A DNA stretch of 64,000 nt from assembly GCF_026262505.1 (NCBI RefSeq), contig NC_067208.1, forward strand, positions 13,215,962-13,279,961. Reading direction: 5' to 3'. The notes beneath the pieces were generated by a model. The model had not been told where the DNA came from and did no database searches. It worked only from the letters and a program-made list of their open reading frames with translations. The translations under genes were made by a program, and so were the position numbers. The DNA comes from Trichomonas vaginalis G3. Its lineage: Eukaryota > Parabasalia > Trichomonadida > Trichomonadidae. How positions within the stretch are numbered: position 1 is the first letter of the stretch; each line of letters opens with the position of its first letter. This document shows, one piece after another, positions 1 through 10,164 of this stretch.

Positions 1-571
1 AGTTTTTAACACAAAGCTTCAAACGGTAGTGAGAGAACAACTTACTGCGGAAGGGCATCCATTACCTTCAGAAGTTACCATAGCATATAATTTTGAAACA
101 AACTCAATAGATTTTAAAGTCATCTCTGCAAAGAAGTCAGGTTTTACATTTAATGAAGCAGATGTATATTCGAATGAAAACTTCAAAGCTATTGCATGGT
201 TAGATAATGACGATTGCTTTAAGAAAATATTTAAATTCAGTGACTCAACGATGTCAATAGATGACCTTCGTGGAATGTTACCATCGATGTTTACAGTAGA
301 AGGTTCAGCAGGATTGCTTACAAGATTGTCAATTGGTGGTATTTGGTCTCGTGAGAACATTGTTATAAAAATCCAGTATAAGTGAATTTGCTGAAGAATC
401 TATATTATGTCTTTCAAACTACATGTATTCGCCACCGAAGCATTATAGTATAACAAACTTTGTCAGTAAGTTTAACATAAGACTTGTCGAACCTTCTTCA
501 ATGAAAGATGTTGTGCTACCTAAAGATGGAAAGGATGGACTCATTATTGAGATGATTTTAATTGCATATTA
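1..571 (+). pseudogene. Polinton P1 virion-protein gene, 5' part outside the window, broken
   Basis: The reading contains segments such as FNEADVYSNENFKAIAWLDN and, near the 3' end, VLPKDGKDGLIIEM. The same gene is present in P2 at 7809-8699, where its start is visible. It lies just upstream of a pVI-like gene, the place where minor structural genes sit in these elements. Its last residues weakly resemble the end of the 57051-57908 protein (LLPPDHKDCLYIEAQLL), which suggests a related minor capsid protein. This is inference only. The copy is broken about two or three times. Confidence 0.5.
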
Positions 572-683
572 AATGAGCTTGTTCTTGAAGGTCAGTCATG
601 ATGAAATAACTGTTGTAGAAGATGTTAGCAATTGTTCAGACATTTTGAAGCGAAATAGATGAGATAAGAAAGAAGTTAGATAG

Positions 684-709
684 ACCGCAAAGCGGTGAGG
701 GCGAAGCCC
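684..709 (+). repeat. Double mini-hairpin (two small GC stems)
   Basis: ACCGC-AAA-GCGGT (684-696) is followed after GA by GGGC-GAA-GCCC (699-709). The same two-stem layout with different but still pairing bases occurs at 12482-12507, 53390-53415 and 63317-63344. An identical copy is at 8806-8831 because that is the same locus in P2. It stands out strongly in the A+T-rich surroundings. Confidence 0.75.
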
Positions 710-798
710 GTGAGAATGTTTATGTTTCATTGACTTTCTCCAGTAACGAGAACTTTTATGAGATAATATTGAAGAGAGATGATTTTAATATGGTGTAA

Positions 799-1314
799 AT
801 GGTAGCTTGGGCAGCTTTAGGCGCAATGGGAACAAAAGCATTAGCATTTGGAGCAAAAGCACTTGGAGCTTATGACGCAGTAAATAAAATGAGTGGAGGA
901 AGGGTTTCGAAGACATTAGATGCAAATAAAGGGAAGATTGGAGGCTGGGTTGCAAAGAAGTTAAGATTAAATAAAATAGGGCTCATAAATAAAGCATCCA
1001 ATTTGGTTGCGACTGAGTCGGAAAATGCTTTAGGAAAGGACGATGAGTTTTCAAAACACGCAAAAGACTTTAATGACCAGATGAAAGGTGAAACAATGCA
1101 TTTAAATAGAGTCGATGGAACTCTTCCTCCACCAGCAGTTCTTCCGTATGGTCCCTATGGAATGTATGGAAACCCTTACGAAAGACCATTTGACCCATTG
1201 ACTGGTGGAAGTAACTGGTATCATTACGGACGAAGAAGAAAGACAGTCAAGTTGGAGACAGACGTGAAGAAAGCAACTAAAAAGAAACCAAGGAAGAGAG
1301 TTATAAAGCAATGA
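799..1314 (+). CDS. Small basic virion-like protein with amphipathic N-terminus (pVI-like), P1
   Basis: This is a 171-residue protein. Residues 1-30 are a hydrophobic Ala/Gly/Leu helix (MVAWAALGAMGTKALAFGAK). A Lys-rich stretch follows, then a Pro/Tyr/Gly-rich middle (PPPAVLPYGPYGMYGNPYERP) and a very basic C-terminus (KKKPRKRVIKQ). The hydrophobic helix plus basic tail resembles membrane-active or DNA-contacting minor virion proteins such as adenovirus pVI or pVII. That comparison is by composition, not demonstrated homology. The start follows ATTTTAATATGGTGTAA. A broken copy is at 8921-9431. Confidence 0.6.
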   Translation: MVAWAALGAMGTKALAFGAKALGAYDAVNKMSGGRVSKTLDANKGKIGGWVAKKLRLNKIGLINKASNLVATESENALGKDDEFSKHAKDFNDQMKGETMHLNRVDGTLPPPAVLPYGPYGMYGNPYERPFDPLTGGSNWYHYGRRRKTVKLETDVKKATKKKPRKRVIKQ

Positions 1315-1319
1315 ATTCA

Positions 1320-1370
1320 TGAGGTGAAAAAAGAGGTGAAAAAAGAGGTGAGATTTCACCACTTCACCTA
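1320..1370. repeat. Intergenic GAGGTG/CACCTC palindrome of family-A Polintons
   Basis: Direct GAGGTGAAAAAA units run into the near-palindrome GGTGAGATTTCACC, then CACTTCACCTAAA and TTTATTTTTG. Related copies follow genes at 5376-5430, 9445-9500, 36533-36575, 48598-48668, 49735-49800, 52370-52425 and 61078-61130. Position between genes suggests a transcript-end, regulatory or recombination element. The function is not visible. Confidence 0.7.
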
Positions 1371-1470
1371 AATTTATTTTTGCGCTATGTTTTCATACGT
1401 GTGAGGGTGGTGATATCATTAATTTTTAAGTTTATTTTTAAGTTTACTGAAAATTTTTATTTGGATGTAA

Positions 1471-1791
1471 ATGACGAAAACTATTGAGATAACAAACTAC
1501 AACGGTCATGAGTTCAAGAATTTGTTCTTCGTTCCTCGTGAAAATACATTCTATCAGATACGAGGGAGAAAGGGTAAAGTTAGTTTGAGCGTTTATGAAG
1601 GAATGAAGAATGGAAAGTTTATACAAGCATACGATACAAACGGTAAACGTGTTTCATTAGCTTTGTCAAAACTTACTAACATTTATTTTGACAGTGATTT
1701 TGACCTATATGAAGAAGAAAGTGAGTCAGAAGATTATGAGCTGTTATGTGAAGCACAGCAATGGGAGGAGTTGCAATACTTTTGTAAGTGA
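1471..1791 (+). CDS. Conserved small acidic terminal protein of family-A Polintons (P1)
   Basis: This 106-residue protein begins MTKTIEITNYNGHEFKNLFF and ends in an acidic stretch (YEEESESEDYELLCEAQQ). It is almost identical to 61214-61534 (P5). Other copies are at 5530-5844 and, diverged, at 9596-9975. In every case it is the last gene before the right terminus. The middle (FDSDFDLYEEE) predicts beta strands and acid; no known domain is recognised. It starts after TTTTTATTTGGATGTAA. Conservation of its position suggests a role tied to the element end or a late structural role. Confidence 0.75.
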   Translation: MTKTIEITNYNGHEFKNLFFVPRENTFYQIRGRKGKVSLSVYEGMKNGKFIQAYDTNGKRVSLALSKLTNIYFDSDFDLYEEESESEDYELLCEAQQWEELQYFCK

Positions 1792-1916
1792 GAACGTTTA
1801 TTTTTACATTAATGAAGTCATTAGTGGTTGGCGGTTTGTAAATATTTAAGGTTAAGTTAGTGTTGTCGTTTGTGTTGTAAAATATACGTTAACGGTTTTG
1901 TAAAGTGTCAAATTCA

Positions 1917-1973
1917 CATATATTGTGTAAGGAGGCGCGCAGTGCCTCAGTACACGACTTAGGGATACTAACT
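1917..1973. repeat. P1 right terminus with subterminal palindrome
   Basis: GTGTAAGGAGGC and GCCTCAGTACAC face each other across GCGCAGT about 10-20 bases inside the end, followed by ACTAACT. The equivalent arms in P5 are GGGTAAGGTGGC and GCCTCCGTACCC, so the outer pairing GTGTA/TACAC versus GGGTA/TACCC is kept by paired changes. Probable end of the element at 1973, placed by comparison with 6030, 10097 and 61716. Confidence 0.7.
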
Positions 1974-3559
1974 TCTTTTCCGATCTCTAAACTAGTTGCA
2001 ACAGTATATTCCATAGTAATAGTGAACCAGTCAGGTTGATTATTTGTATTATAAGAAATATAAGAGTCGGCTTCAGCTGTAACATCATCTTCTGGTTTCT
2101 TGTATTTGACAGTAACAATTTGATTTTTATCAATATCTCGAACATCAACTTTAAATTCAATTTTTTGACCACGATGATATTCTCGATTTCCGTTATTCTT
2201 TTCCGATATGTAAATTTCTGGAGCATGCAACTGGATGTAATAGAATTCAGAACTAATTATTGATGACTTAACGCCGAATTCATCTTGAGCCCAAATATAA
2301 ATTTTATGCCGCCCAAAGTTTATATAATCTTCCTGAATTGAGAAGGAAACGCGGAATGGCTTTGTTAATTTGTAACATTCAAAGTTTTGGCCTGTTTCCC
2401 AAATATATCCATCATCAATTTGGTATTTAATTGATGCTACTGTATCATCCCAAATTATGCCTTCTATTTTCACATGGCTACCTTCATAATATTCGTTTTC
2501 TGGTCTCTTTGTAAATTGGACTTTTGGAGCTTCATTCACAAGAAGATCTCTTTCGAAAACATTTGATGTTAAGTTTGAAGAGTCAATAGCATAAACCTTC
2601 AAATTATATCGATTAACAGCATTTCCAAGTGTTACATTGAATGTGAATGCTCCATTGATGATACCTCCATTTGGCTCAGTTGTGAATGTATCAACAAATG
2701 TTCTGTTTTTATTTTCGAATTCGTAGTAAACAGTAACATTTTCACTTTGATCAATGTCATCGACTATACCTGTGACCACTACTACTGATTCTGGATTATA
2801 GTTTTCTGAAAAATTAGTGGAAATATTCACAGTGGAAGGATTCATTAAATTTTCACCTACACCCATAAGTACAGTGAAATTAATTGTTTTGTTTGGATAT
2901 AAATGATGATTTAACCAGCTAACTGAAAAGGCTGAATCTGTTCTTTCTAATATTTTAGTTTCATTGGTGTTATCAAAGTAGTGGAGATTTCGAGTTCCTT
3001 CCCATCTACCAAACCAAAATAAATCTGCGTCAAAAACCTTATAGCCTCCTCTGACAAGTATAGTGAGAGTGATTTTTGAGTTCGGATCATACATTGTCAA
3101 ACCTCTGTGCGATTCATTACCATACCAATAGCATGTTGCGTGGTCATTGTGTTTAATCTGTACATCTGCATGTGCTGATACGCTAACAGTATGTGGACGT
3201 TCATCTTCATTTTTAAGTGAAAACGTAATAAGAAGATATTTTTCACCTAGTTCTGGCACAGCTTCGATTATTGTTGAAGCCCTTACACCTTTGTATGTGG
3301 CTGTTCCTCCATTCCTTCCAAGTATTCTTGTTTGGACATCATCATCAACTTTGAAGATGGGGTACCAACCACCGTTTGAATATGTTGTTTGAACCCAGCT
3401 TACTCCCCCTTGATCAGCTAATTCATTGTATTGAATATCAAAATCTGTGTAATCTCTTGACCTCAAACCCCAATAAGCCCTAAGATATGTTGTATTAACA
3501 ATAAGGTCGTCATCATATTGATCTGATAAGACTTGGTAAGTTAAGAAAGGTAACATCAT
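1974..3559 (-). pseudogene. Host extracellular/surface-type protein gene, cut by Polinton P1
   Basis: The open frame runs from 3559 leftward for about 528 host codons and then reads into the P1 end. The protein is rich in Asn-X-Ser/Thr sequons (NTTY, NETK, NKTI, NVTV, NRTF). It has at least two tandem beta-type repeats that begin APKVQFTKRPENEYYEGSHV and APEIYISEKNNGNREYHRG, each followed by D-rich Ig/cadherin-like strands. No signal peptide is obvious, and no membrane anchor is visible because the C-terminus is lost. I do not recognise the family. A second, more broken copy of its 3' part is at 6031-6955. Confidence 0.7.
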
Positions 3560-3564
3560 AATGA
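3558..3564 (-). promoter_or_regulatory. Trichomonad initiator (Inr)-like element TCATTAT
   Basis: On the minus strand TCATTAT matches the T. vaginalis Inr consensus TCAYTWY and overlaps the first of two consecutive ATGs. If transcription starts at the A of TCA, the second ATG (3556-3554) leaves a more usual leader of about six bases and is the more likely start. The Polinton genes here lack this motif, which supports this being a host gene. Confidence 0.55.
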
Positions 3565-3566
3565 TT

Positions 3567-4600
3567 TTCGTTTACACTTATGAAAATATTAAATTTATAT
3601 TAAATCAGTTTAAAATTGAAAGCCTTTCAAAAAAATTGAGACAAGCTGATATAACTTGAAATAAATATACTTAAAAATAAAAATTGATGCAATATATTAT
3701 ATATCAATGGAAAATATTTTGTAAACTAAACTACCTCTTTTGAAAAAATTATTTATTTTGATTTTGATCATTAGAAGGAGCTATAAGGTCTCTGGGATTT
3801 TTTTTCAATTTGAAAGGGAAGTTTATTTTGAGTAGGGGTAATTTTAGCTTAAAGTGACACACCTGTAAAAAGTGACACACCCATGAAGGGTGTGATTACC
3901 GATCGGTAATTTCGACAGTTTAGAATTTAAAATTTTTTATGGAACTGTTGCGAGTTTCATAAAGAATTTAAGGAATATAAGCAAAGATTTGAATCAAAAT
4001 CTTAGACCTAAGCCGCTCGATTCGCTCGCGGCTTCCGCGAATTACAGATCAGCAAAGATTTGAATCAAAATCTTCGAACTAAGCCGATCGCTTCGCTCGC
4101 GGCTTTCTTTATTATTTTAAATTTGCATATTTCCATCAAAAGTTCATAAGGTAAAAAATTTCGTTTATATTATTGCAAAATAAAATCTTCATTATCAAAA
4201 TAATATTAAATGATAATATAATATAATTTATAAACAACTATTATTTAATAAAGTTTAATTGCCAAAGTTCATCTAATTTTTTGATTTTTAATGTTTTATG
4301 AATTTTATTTATCATGTATATATCTAATGAAGATTATATATGTAGAAGATAAGTACCTTAATATGTACGTAAAAATTAATGAAATTTATTTTGAATGTAG
4401 AACCGAGCAATTTTCAAATTTTGTGCTTTTTTTGAATTTTCTCGATACCAGATAAGTTGTGTTGGCTAAATAATATATGGATACAATGTGTCTTATAGAT
4501 GAATATATGCACAAAGTTTAAGAGGCCATTTTCTTTAAGAAACCGAGATTTGTGAATTTTTTCAAATTTTGTGTTTTTTTTTTGATATTGAAATTTCATT
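3567..4600. other. Host intergenic region with palindromes and a duplicated hairpin
   Basis: No gene is seen. 3894-3909 is a perfect 16-bp palindrome (ATTACCGATCGGTAAT) just after AGTGACACACC direct repeats. A unit of about 70 bp occurs twice (about 3979-4035 and 4054-4108). Each unit combines AAGATTTGAATCAAAATCTT with a GC hairpin of AAGCCG...CGGCTT type around TTCGCTCG. The remainder to 4600 is A/T-rich and featureless. The hairpins could be terminal sequence of a decayed DNA transposon related to the MULE that follows. Confidence 0.5.
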
Positions 4601-4617
4601 TCATTTTTTTGATGCAT

Positions 4618-5375
4618 ATCGATGCACCATGCGAACTTAAAGAAAGGCTATCTTATATAGATGCTATGAAAGCTGTCATTGATAACGAATGCCATGCAGG
4701 TTGTCCATATCAATTAAAAAAAATCCAAATTTAGGGGGAACAAAATTAAAATTCAGGTGCAGTGCAGATAAATGTGAAGCATGTATCTCATTTCTAAAGG
4801 ATGATGAAGAATATATCCTAACAGAATATAATGGAACACATAATCACAATCAAATCAAAGATGAGACAAAGAAATACCACACATTATCACAATGCTATCG
4901 TCGGGTACTTATTAATTTTATAAAACAGGGGGTGATCCGAAAATGGCTCAAATTGAATGCGACAAAAAACTTGATCTGGATGATCCACTTAACAGGCCAT
5001 CTTTTTTGAATGCATCTTCAGATCAAATGAAAACAATTCAGGAAAAAGGAAATAAAAAGATCAAAGGTATTCAAAAGTACGATGATAATCAATTCAAGTC
5101 AACTCAATTATTTAAGGGTATCAAAGAACAAGAGTCACCAAAAGATTTAATTTATTTCGATGTCGATAATTACAACAAACCAAAGAAATTAATCTTTTAT
5201 TATGCTTCTTTCAAATTTCTGGACATAATCAAAATTGTGAAAGAGCATTTTATTGATGCAACCCATTCATTACTTGAATTTAAAATGTTGTTTTACATGA
5301 TATCAGCCAAATTTCCAAATACACACATGCATTCCCAATTTTTTCAATTTGTCGTTTATCCAAAACACGTTCAAA
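4618..5375 (+). pseudogene. MULE (Mutator-like) transposase, N-terminal fragment
   Basis: Order of parts: DAPCELKERLSYIDAMKAVI, then a zinc-finger region with FRCSADKCEACISF and the closing THNHNQ (WRKY/GCM/FLYWCH-like as in MULE and FAR1 proteins). The transposase core start comes later (FIDATHSLLEFKMLFYMISA), where the D of IDATHS is the expected first catalytic Asp. The frame changes around 4730 and again around 4940, and the gene is cut off at about 5375 where a Polinton-end copy begins. It is an inactive plain DNA transposon fragment; no terminal repeats could be assigned with confidence. Confidence 0.65.
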
Positions 5376-5529
5376 AAATGAGGTGAAAAAGAGGTGAAAA
5401 AAGAGGTGAGATTTCACCACTTCACCTAAATTTATTTTTGCGCTATGTTTTCATACGTGTGAGAGGTGGTGATATCATTAATTTTTAAGTTTATTTTTAA
5501 GTTTACTGAAAATTTTTATTTGGATGTAA

Positions 5530-5844
5530 ATGACGAAAACTATTGAGATAACAAACTACAACGGTCATGAGTTCAAGAATTTGTTCTTCGTTCCTCGTGA
5601 AAATACATTCTATCAGATACGAGGGAGAAAGGGTAAAGTTAGTTTGAGCGTTTATGAAGGAATGAAGAATGGAAAGTTTATACAAGCATACGATACAAAC
5701 GGTAAACGTGTTTCATTAGCTTTGTCAAAACTTACTAACATTTATTTTGACAGTGATTTTGACCTATATGAGAAGAAAGTGAGTCAGAAGATTATGAGCT
5801 GTTATGTGAAGCACAGCAATGGAGGAGTTGCAATACTTTTGTAA
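5530..5844 (+). pseudogene. Copy of the family-A small terminal gene
   Basis: Its start and first three quarters match 1471-1791, including MTKTIEITNYNGHEFKNLFF, and it sits in the same place next to the terminus at 6030. It belongs to the duplicated segment and is slightly broken. Confidence 0.7.
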
Positions 5845-6030
5845 GTGAGAACGTTTATTTTTACATTAATGAAGTCATTAGTGGTTGGCGGTTTGTAAAT
5901 ATTTAAGGTTAAGTTAGTGTTGTCGTTTGTGTTGTAAATATACCGTTAACGGTTTTGTAAAGTGTCAAATTCACATATATTGTGTAAGGAGGCGCGCAGT
6001 GCCTCAGTACACGACTTAGGGATACTAACT

Positions 6031-6955
6031 TCTTTTTCCGATCTCTAAACTAGTTGCAACAGTAATATTCCATAGTAATAGTGAACCAGTCAGTGTGATT
6101 ATTTGTATTATAAGAAATATAAGAGTCGGCTTCAGCTGTAACATCATCTTCTGGTTTCTTGTATTTGACAGTAACAATTGATTTTTATCAATATCTCGAA
6201 CATCAACTTTAAATTCAATTTTTTGACCACGATGATATTCTCGATTTTCGTTATTCTTTTCCGATATGTAAATTTCTGGAGCATGAAACTGGATGTAATA
6301 GAATTCAGAACTAATTATTGATGACTTAACGCCGAATTCATCTTGAGCCCAAATATAAATTTTATGCCGCCCAAAGTTATTATAATCTTCCTGAATTGAG
6401 AAGGAAACGCGGAATGGCTTTGTTAATTTGTAACATTCAAAGTTTTGGCCTGTTTCCCAAATATATCCATCATTCAATTTGGTATTTAATTGATGCTACT
6501 GTATCATCCCAAATTATGCCTTCTATTTTCACATGGCTACCTTCATAATATTCGTTTTTCTGGTCTCTTTGTAAATTGGACTTTTGGAGCTTCATTCACA
6601 AGAAGTCTCTTTCGAAAACATTTGATGTTAAGTTTGAAGAGTCAATAGCATAACCTTCAAATTATATCGATTAACAGCATTTCCAAGTGTTACATTGAAT
6701 GTGAATGCTCCATTGATGATACCTCCATTTGGCTCAGTTGTGAATGTATCAACAAATGTTCTGTTTTATTTTCGAATTCCTAGTAAACAGTAACATTTTC
6801 ACTTTGATCATGTCATCGACTATACTGTGACCACTTACTACTGATTCTGGATTATAGTTTTCTGAAAAATTAGTGGAAATATTCACAGTGGAAGGATTCA
6901 TTAAATTTTCACCTACACCCATAAGTACAGTGAAAATTAATTGTTTTGTTTAGTC
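6031..6955 (-). pseudogene. Duplicated 3' part of the host surface-protein gene
   Basis: This matches about 1974-2896 of the first copy, with segments such as SFSIQEDYNNFGRHKIYIWA and HAPEIYISEKNNENREYHR. It has no start and carries several frame changes (for example near 6180, 6475 and 6560), so it is a dead copy of the gene fragment. It ends abruptly at about 6955. Confidence 0.75.
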
Positions 6956-6989
6956 ATGGATATGAATCTCAAGGTATGAAACGAGGAAG

Positions 6990-7792
6990 ATGAGAGACTT
7001 ATATGCTTCCCAAATTTCTTCAAAAGGTAATGTTATACCTGACTGTTTCCAAATGAGTTCAATATCATAACGTGAGAAACCTTTGAAAGATAACGAAGTC
7101 AGTATGAGACGTTTTTATGTTTAAAGCTAAAAACCTCCATGTTTGCATAAAGTTATTGCTACAGTTAAGTGTAATGTCTGACTTTAGTTTATGATGTTAG
7201 CTAATGGTGAGTTGGTTTTGACACTAAACCTTTTCCGGCGAAGTCGTCACAAACGAGCAGAGTTTTGAAGGATACTTTTTGAAGGGGTATTTTGAAAGTT
7301 TTGACAGAATGTAGTTTGTCAGTCGTTCATATCGTAAACTCCGAGTACTGACGTAAGTGGTGTTTGTCAATAATTCTTTCCATCTCTTCTGAAGTCTTTT
7401 GCATTCCTGACTGTATAAATTCAACGATGGCCATAATATTTCCTCTTACGTCGAATGTAACGTTGAAGAAATTCAATGAGTTCACTGTCTGGAACTTTAA
7501 CGACCGAGGCTTGAACTTTGACATAAATGTTTTCCTGTTGAGTCCATAGAGTCTGAAGTTGCTGATATAATGATTTGGTCATAATATGAGTCATTTCCTA
7601 AACGCTCTTGTTATGAGTTATGACGAATTAAATTAAATGTCTTACCTGAACCCATCTTTCCACAATAGAAATACACACCATTTGAACAGAACTCATAATC
7701 TTTTGTGCTGAAAGGAAGAATAAGAGAAGAGTTAAGTTTGCTCTGTAGTTTCATTCATGTCTTTCATCTACGTTATGTATTAAATGCTTCAT
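6990..7792 (-). pseudogene. P2 packaging ATPase (A32/FtsK-HerA type), broken
   Basis: Minus-strand readings contain a Walker A segment (GKMGSGKTF) near 7640-7670 and a Walker B-like segment (LLVCDDFAGK) near 7225-7260, in the order and spacing of A32-like genome-packaging ATPases of Polintons. The start is placed at 7792 because ATG there faces the ATG of the next gene across a 16-bp spacer. The gene is broken several times. Confidence 0.6.
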
Positions 7793-7808
7793 TTTATCTC
7801 CATTAAAA
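7793..7808. promoter_or_regulatory. 16-bp divergent promoter-like spacer
   Basis: The spacer TTTATCTCCATTAAAA separates the opposing start codons of the ATPase and the virion-protein gene. Similar spacers lie at 25996-26013, 28353-28369 and 62531-62549. Confidence 0.5.
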
Positions 7809-8699
7809 ATGCAAGTCAGAAATATTCAGAACATAGCACCGAGTCTAACTGAACAAGAGTATAAAGATCATACTATGAACACGTTATGATGAACCTACCA
7901 AAATTCAAGAAAGTCAGTATACTTATGAATATCCAGACACTGGGTAGATATGTAGGAGGTGAGAAAGCTATTGAAATAAGACAGTTCGAAGTAATTCCAG
8001 CAGGAAAAGCAACAATATTATGAAGAACTTTAATGTTTTGAGGTATAATGATGAAACAAAGAAGCAAGATAGTTTCCTGTTGCTGTGTATGTGAACCTAG
8101 ACACAGGAGATGACATGAAAGTTTTTAACACAAAAGCTTCAAACGGTTAGTGAGAGAACAACTGACTGCGAAGGGCATCCATTACCTTCAGAAGTTCACC
8201 ATAGCATATAATTTTTGAAACAAACTCAATAGATTTTTAAAGTCTCTCTGCAAAGAAGTCAGGTTTTACATTTAATGAAGCAGATGTATATTCGCGAATG
8301 AAAACTTCAAAGCTATTGCAATGGTTAGATAATGACGATTGCTTTAAGAAAATATTTTAAATTCAGTGACTCAAAGATGTCAATAGATGACCTTCGTGGA
8401 ATGTTACCATCGAACGTTTACAGTAGAAGGTTCAGCAGGATTTGCTTACAAGATTGTCAATTGGTGGTATTTGGTCTCGTGAGAACATTGTAAAATCCAG
8501 TATAAGTGAATTTGCTGAAGAATCTATATTATGTCTTTCAAACTATATGTATTCGCCGCCGAAGCATTATAGTATAACAAACTTTGTCAGTAAGTTTAAT
8601 ATAAGAACTTGTCGAACCTTCTTCAATGAAAGATGTTGTGCTACCTAAAGATGGAAAGGATGGACTCATTATTGAAATGATTTTAATAGCATATTAAAT
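7809..8699 (+). pseudogene. P2 virion-protein gene (copy of 1-571), broken
   Basis: This is the same gene as at the window start, here with its beginning (MQVRNIQNIAPSLTEQEYKD). Shared segments include SMFTVEGSAG-type and KHYSITNF-type stretches. It is followed by the same double mini-hairpin and pVI-like gene. A structural role is inferred from position. It is broken many times. Confidence 0.5.
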
Positions 8700-8920
8700 G
8701 AGCTTGTTCTTGAAGGTCATTCAGATGAAAATAACTGTTGTAGAAGATGTTAGCAATGTTCAGACATTTATTGAGAATAGATTGATATAGAAATAAGTTA
8801 GATAGACCGCAAAGCGGTGAGGGCGAAGCCCGTGAGAATGTTTATGTTTCATTGACTTTCTCCAGTAACGAGAACTTTTATGAGATAATATTGAAGAGAG
8901 ATGATTTTAATATGGTGTAA

Positions 8921-9431
8921 ATGGTAGCTTGGGCAGCTTTAGCCGCAATGGGAACAAAAGCATTAGCATTTGGAGCAAAAGCACTTGGAGCTTATGACGC
9001 AGTAAATAAATGAGTGGAGGAAGGTTTCGAAGACATTAGATGCAAATAAAGGGAAGATTGGAGGCTGGGTTGCAAAGAAGTTAAGATTAAATAAAATAGG
9101 GCTCATAAATAAAGCATCCAATTTGGTTGCGACTGAGTCAGAAAAATGCTTTAGAAAGGACGATGAGTTGTCAAAACACGCAAAAGACTTTAATGACCAG
9201 ATGAAAGGTGAAACAATGCATTTAAATAGAGTCGATGGAACTCTTCCTCCACCAGCAGTTCTTCCGTATGGTCCCTATGGAATGTATGGAAACCCTTACG
9301 AAAGACCATTTGACCCATTGACTGGTGGAAGTAACTGGTATCATTACGGACGGAAGAAGAAGACAGTCAAGTTGGAGACAGACGTGAAGAAAGCAAATAA
9401 AAAGAAACCAAGGAAGAGAGTTATAAAGTAA
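8921..9431 (+). pseudogene. P2 copy of the pVI-like basic virion protein gene
   Basis: It matches 799-1314 nearly base for base, including the Pro/Tyr-rich middle (LPYGPYGMYGNPYERP) and basic tail (KKKPRKRVIK). The stretch 9123-9431 is open. It is broken two or three times. Confidence 0.65.
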
Positions 9432-9595
9432 TGAATTCAAGTGGGCTGAAAAAAGAGGTGAAAAAAGAGGTGAGATTTCACCACTTCACCTAAATTTATT
9501 TTTTGCGCTATGTTTTCATACGTGTGAGGGTGTGATATCATTAATTTAAGTTTATTTTTAAGTTTACTGAAATTTTTTATTTGGATGGTAAATGA

Positions 9596-9975
9596 CAGAA
9601 ACAAAAGCAACTCATTCGAATTCCACAGTATAACAAACATACATTTTAAACATTTATTCTTCCTTCCTGAGCATAACATGTTCTTTCAAATACATCCGAG
9701 ACCATGTTGACTTTTCATTGACTGTGTATAAAGATAGAAATATTATATCATTAAACCATACGATGACGAAGGTAAGTTATGTAAATTGTACGTTAAGAAG
9801 TTAGAGAAAGTTATGGCTTCAAGTATGACTACAATAGGGTTAACACTGATGATGAAGATATTGAGGAAAATTTATGAGAACATTAGTGAAGTTGTTAGTG
9901 AGAACGATAGTGAGAACGTTTATTTTTACATTAGTGAGTTCGTTAGTGAAGTGGTTGGCGGCTTTGTAAATATTT
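9596..9975 (+). pseudogene. P2 diverged copy of the small terminal gene
   Basis: It starts after TTTTTATTTGGATGGTAA as in the other copies and keeps the HFKHLFFLPE-type segment. The rest has diverged; the 3' part is a run of related TTAGTGAGAACG units. It is the last gene before the P2 terminus and is broken. Confidence 0.5.
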
Positions 9976-10024
9976 AAGGTTAAGTTAGTTTTTGCGTTCG
10001 TGTTGTAAAATATACGTTACTGGT

Positions 10025-10097
10025 TTTGTAAATATTTAAGGTTATATTGAGTAAGGTGGAACGCAGTGCCACCGTACCCAAGACTTGTATACTAACT
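10025..10097. repeat. P2 right terminus with subterminal palindrome
   Basis: TTGAGTAAGGTGG and CCACCGTACCCAA oppose each other around AACGCAGTG, followed by CTTGTATACTAACT. This is the same layout as at 1917-1973 and 61653-61716, with the AGGTGG/CCACCG arms changed in step compared with P1. Confidence 0.65.
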
Positions 10098-10164
10098 AAA
10101 TTTACATATTACATAATGTGCTCACAAATTGTAAAATCAAACTGGAACAATTTATCCCAAACTT
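10098..10164 (+). pseudogene. Host gene, 5' piece upstream of the P3 insertion
   Basis: The frame opens directly at the P2 terminus and reads TYYIMCSQIVKSNWNNLSQT up to the P3 insertion point. It continues in the same phase after P3 at 22286. The natural start is lost because P2 already replaced the upstream part. 10159-10164 (AAACTT) is the left copy of the target duplication. Confidence 0.65.

Larger units (their letters stand above)
1..1973 (+). mobile_element. Polinton P1, family A, right-end fragment
   Basis: The left part lies outside the window. What is visible is a broken virion-protein gene, an amphipathic pVI-like gene, a small terminal gene and the right terminus. The terminus ends in ATACTAACT, which read inward starts AGTTAGTAT, a Polinton-type AG start. 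Nearly the same order and sequence recur at 7809-10097 and, for the last part, at 60826-61716. The terminus abuts a host gene, so the element was inserted in coding DNA. It is fossil-like with a few breaks, and recent judging by its similarity to the other copies. Confidence 0.85.
5376..6955. repeat. Second copy of the P1-end/host-gene junction (segmental duplication)
   Basis: 5376-6955 repeats about 1320-2896: the intergenic palindrome, the small terminal gene, the terminus at 6030 and the adjoining piece of the host surface-protein gene. The identical insertion point shows that this is a duplication of an existing junction, not a second insertion. The left border joins MULE sequence and the right border joins another Polinton fragment (P2). 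The copy differs mainly by small length changes. Confidence 0.85.
6956..10097 (+). mobile_element. Polinton P2, family A, right part
   Basis: Parts in order: packaging ATPase (minus), virion-protein gene (plus), pVI-like gene (plus), small terminal gene (plus), right terminus ending ACTAACT at 10097 and followed by AAATTT. The left side is cut at about 6955 where it meets the duplicated host piece. Breaks are numerous (of the order of ten). It is a close relative of P1. Confidence 0.8.

Noticed and set aside
1102-1362. Minus-strand frame opposite the pVI-like gene
   Set aside because: Shadow frame: it recurs only because the coding strand is duplicated in P2.
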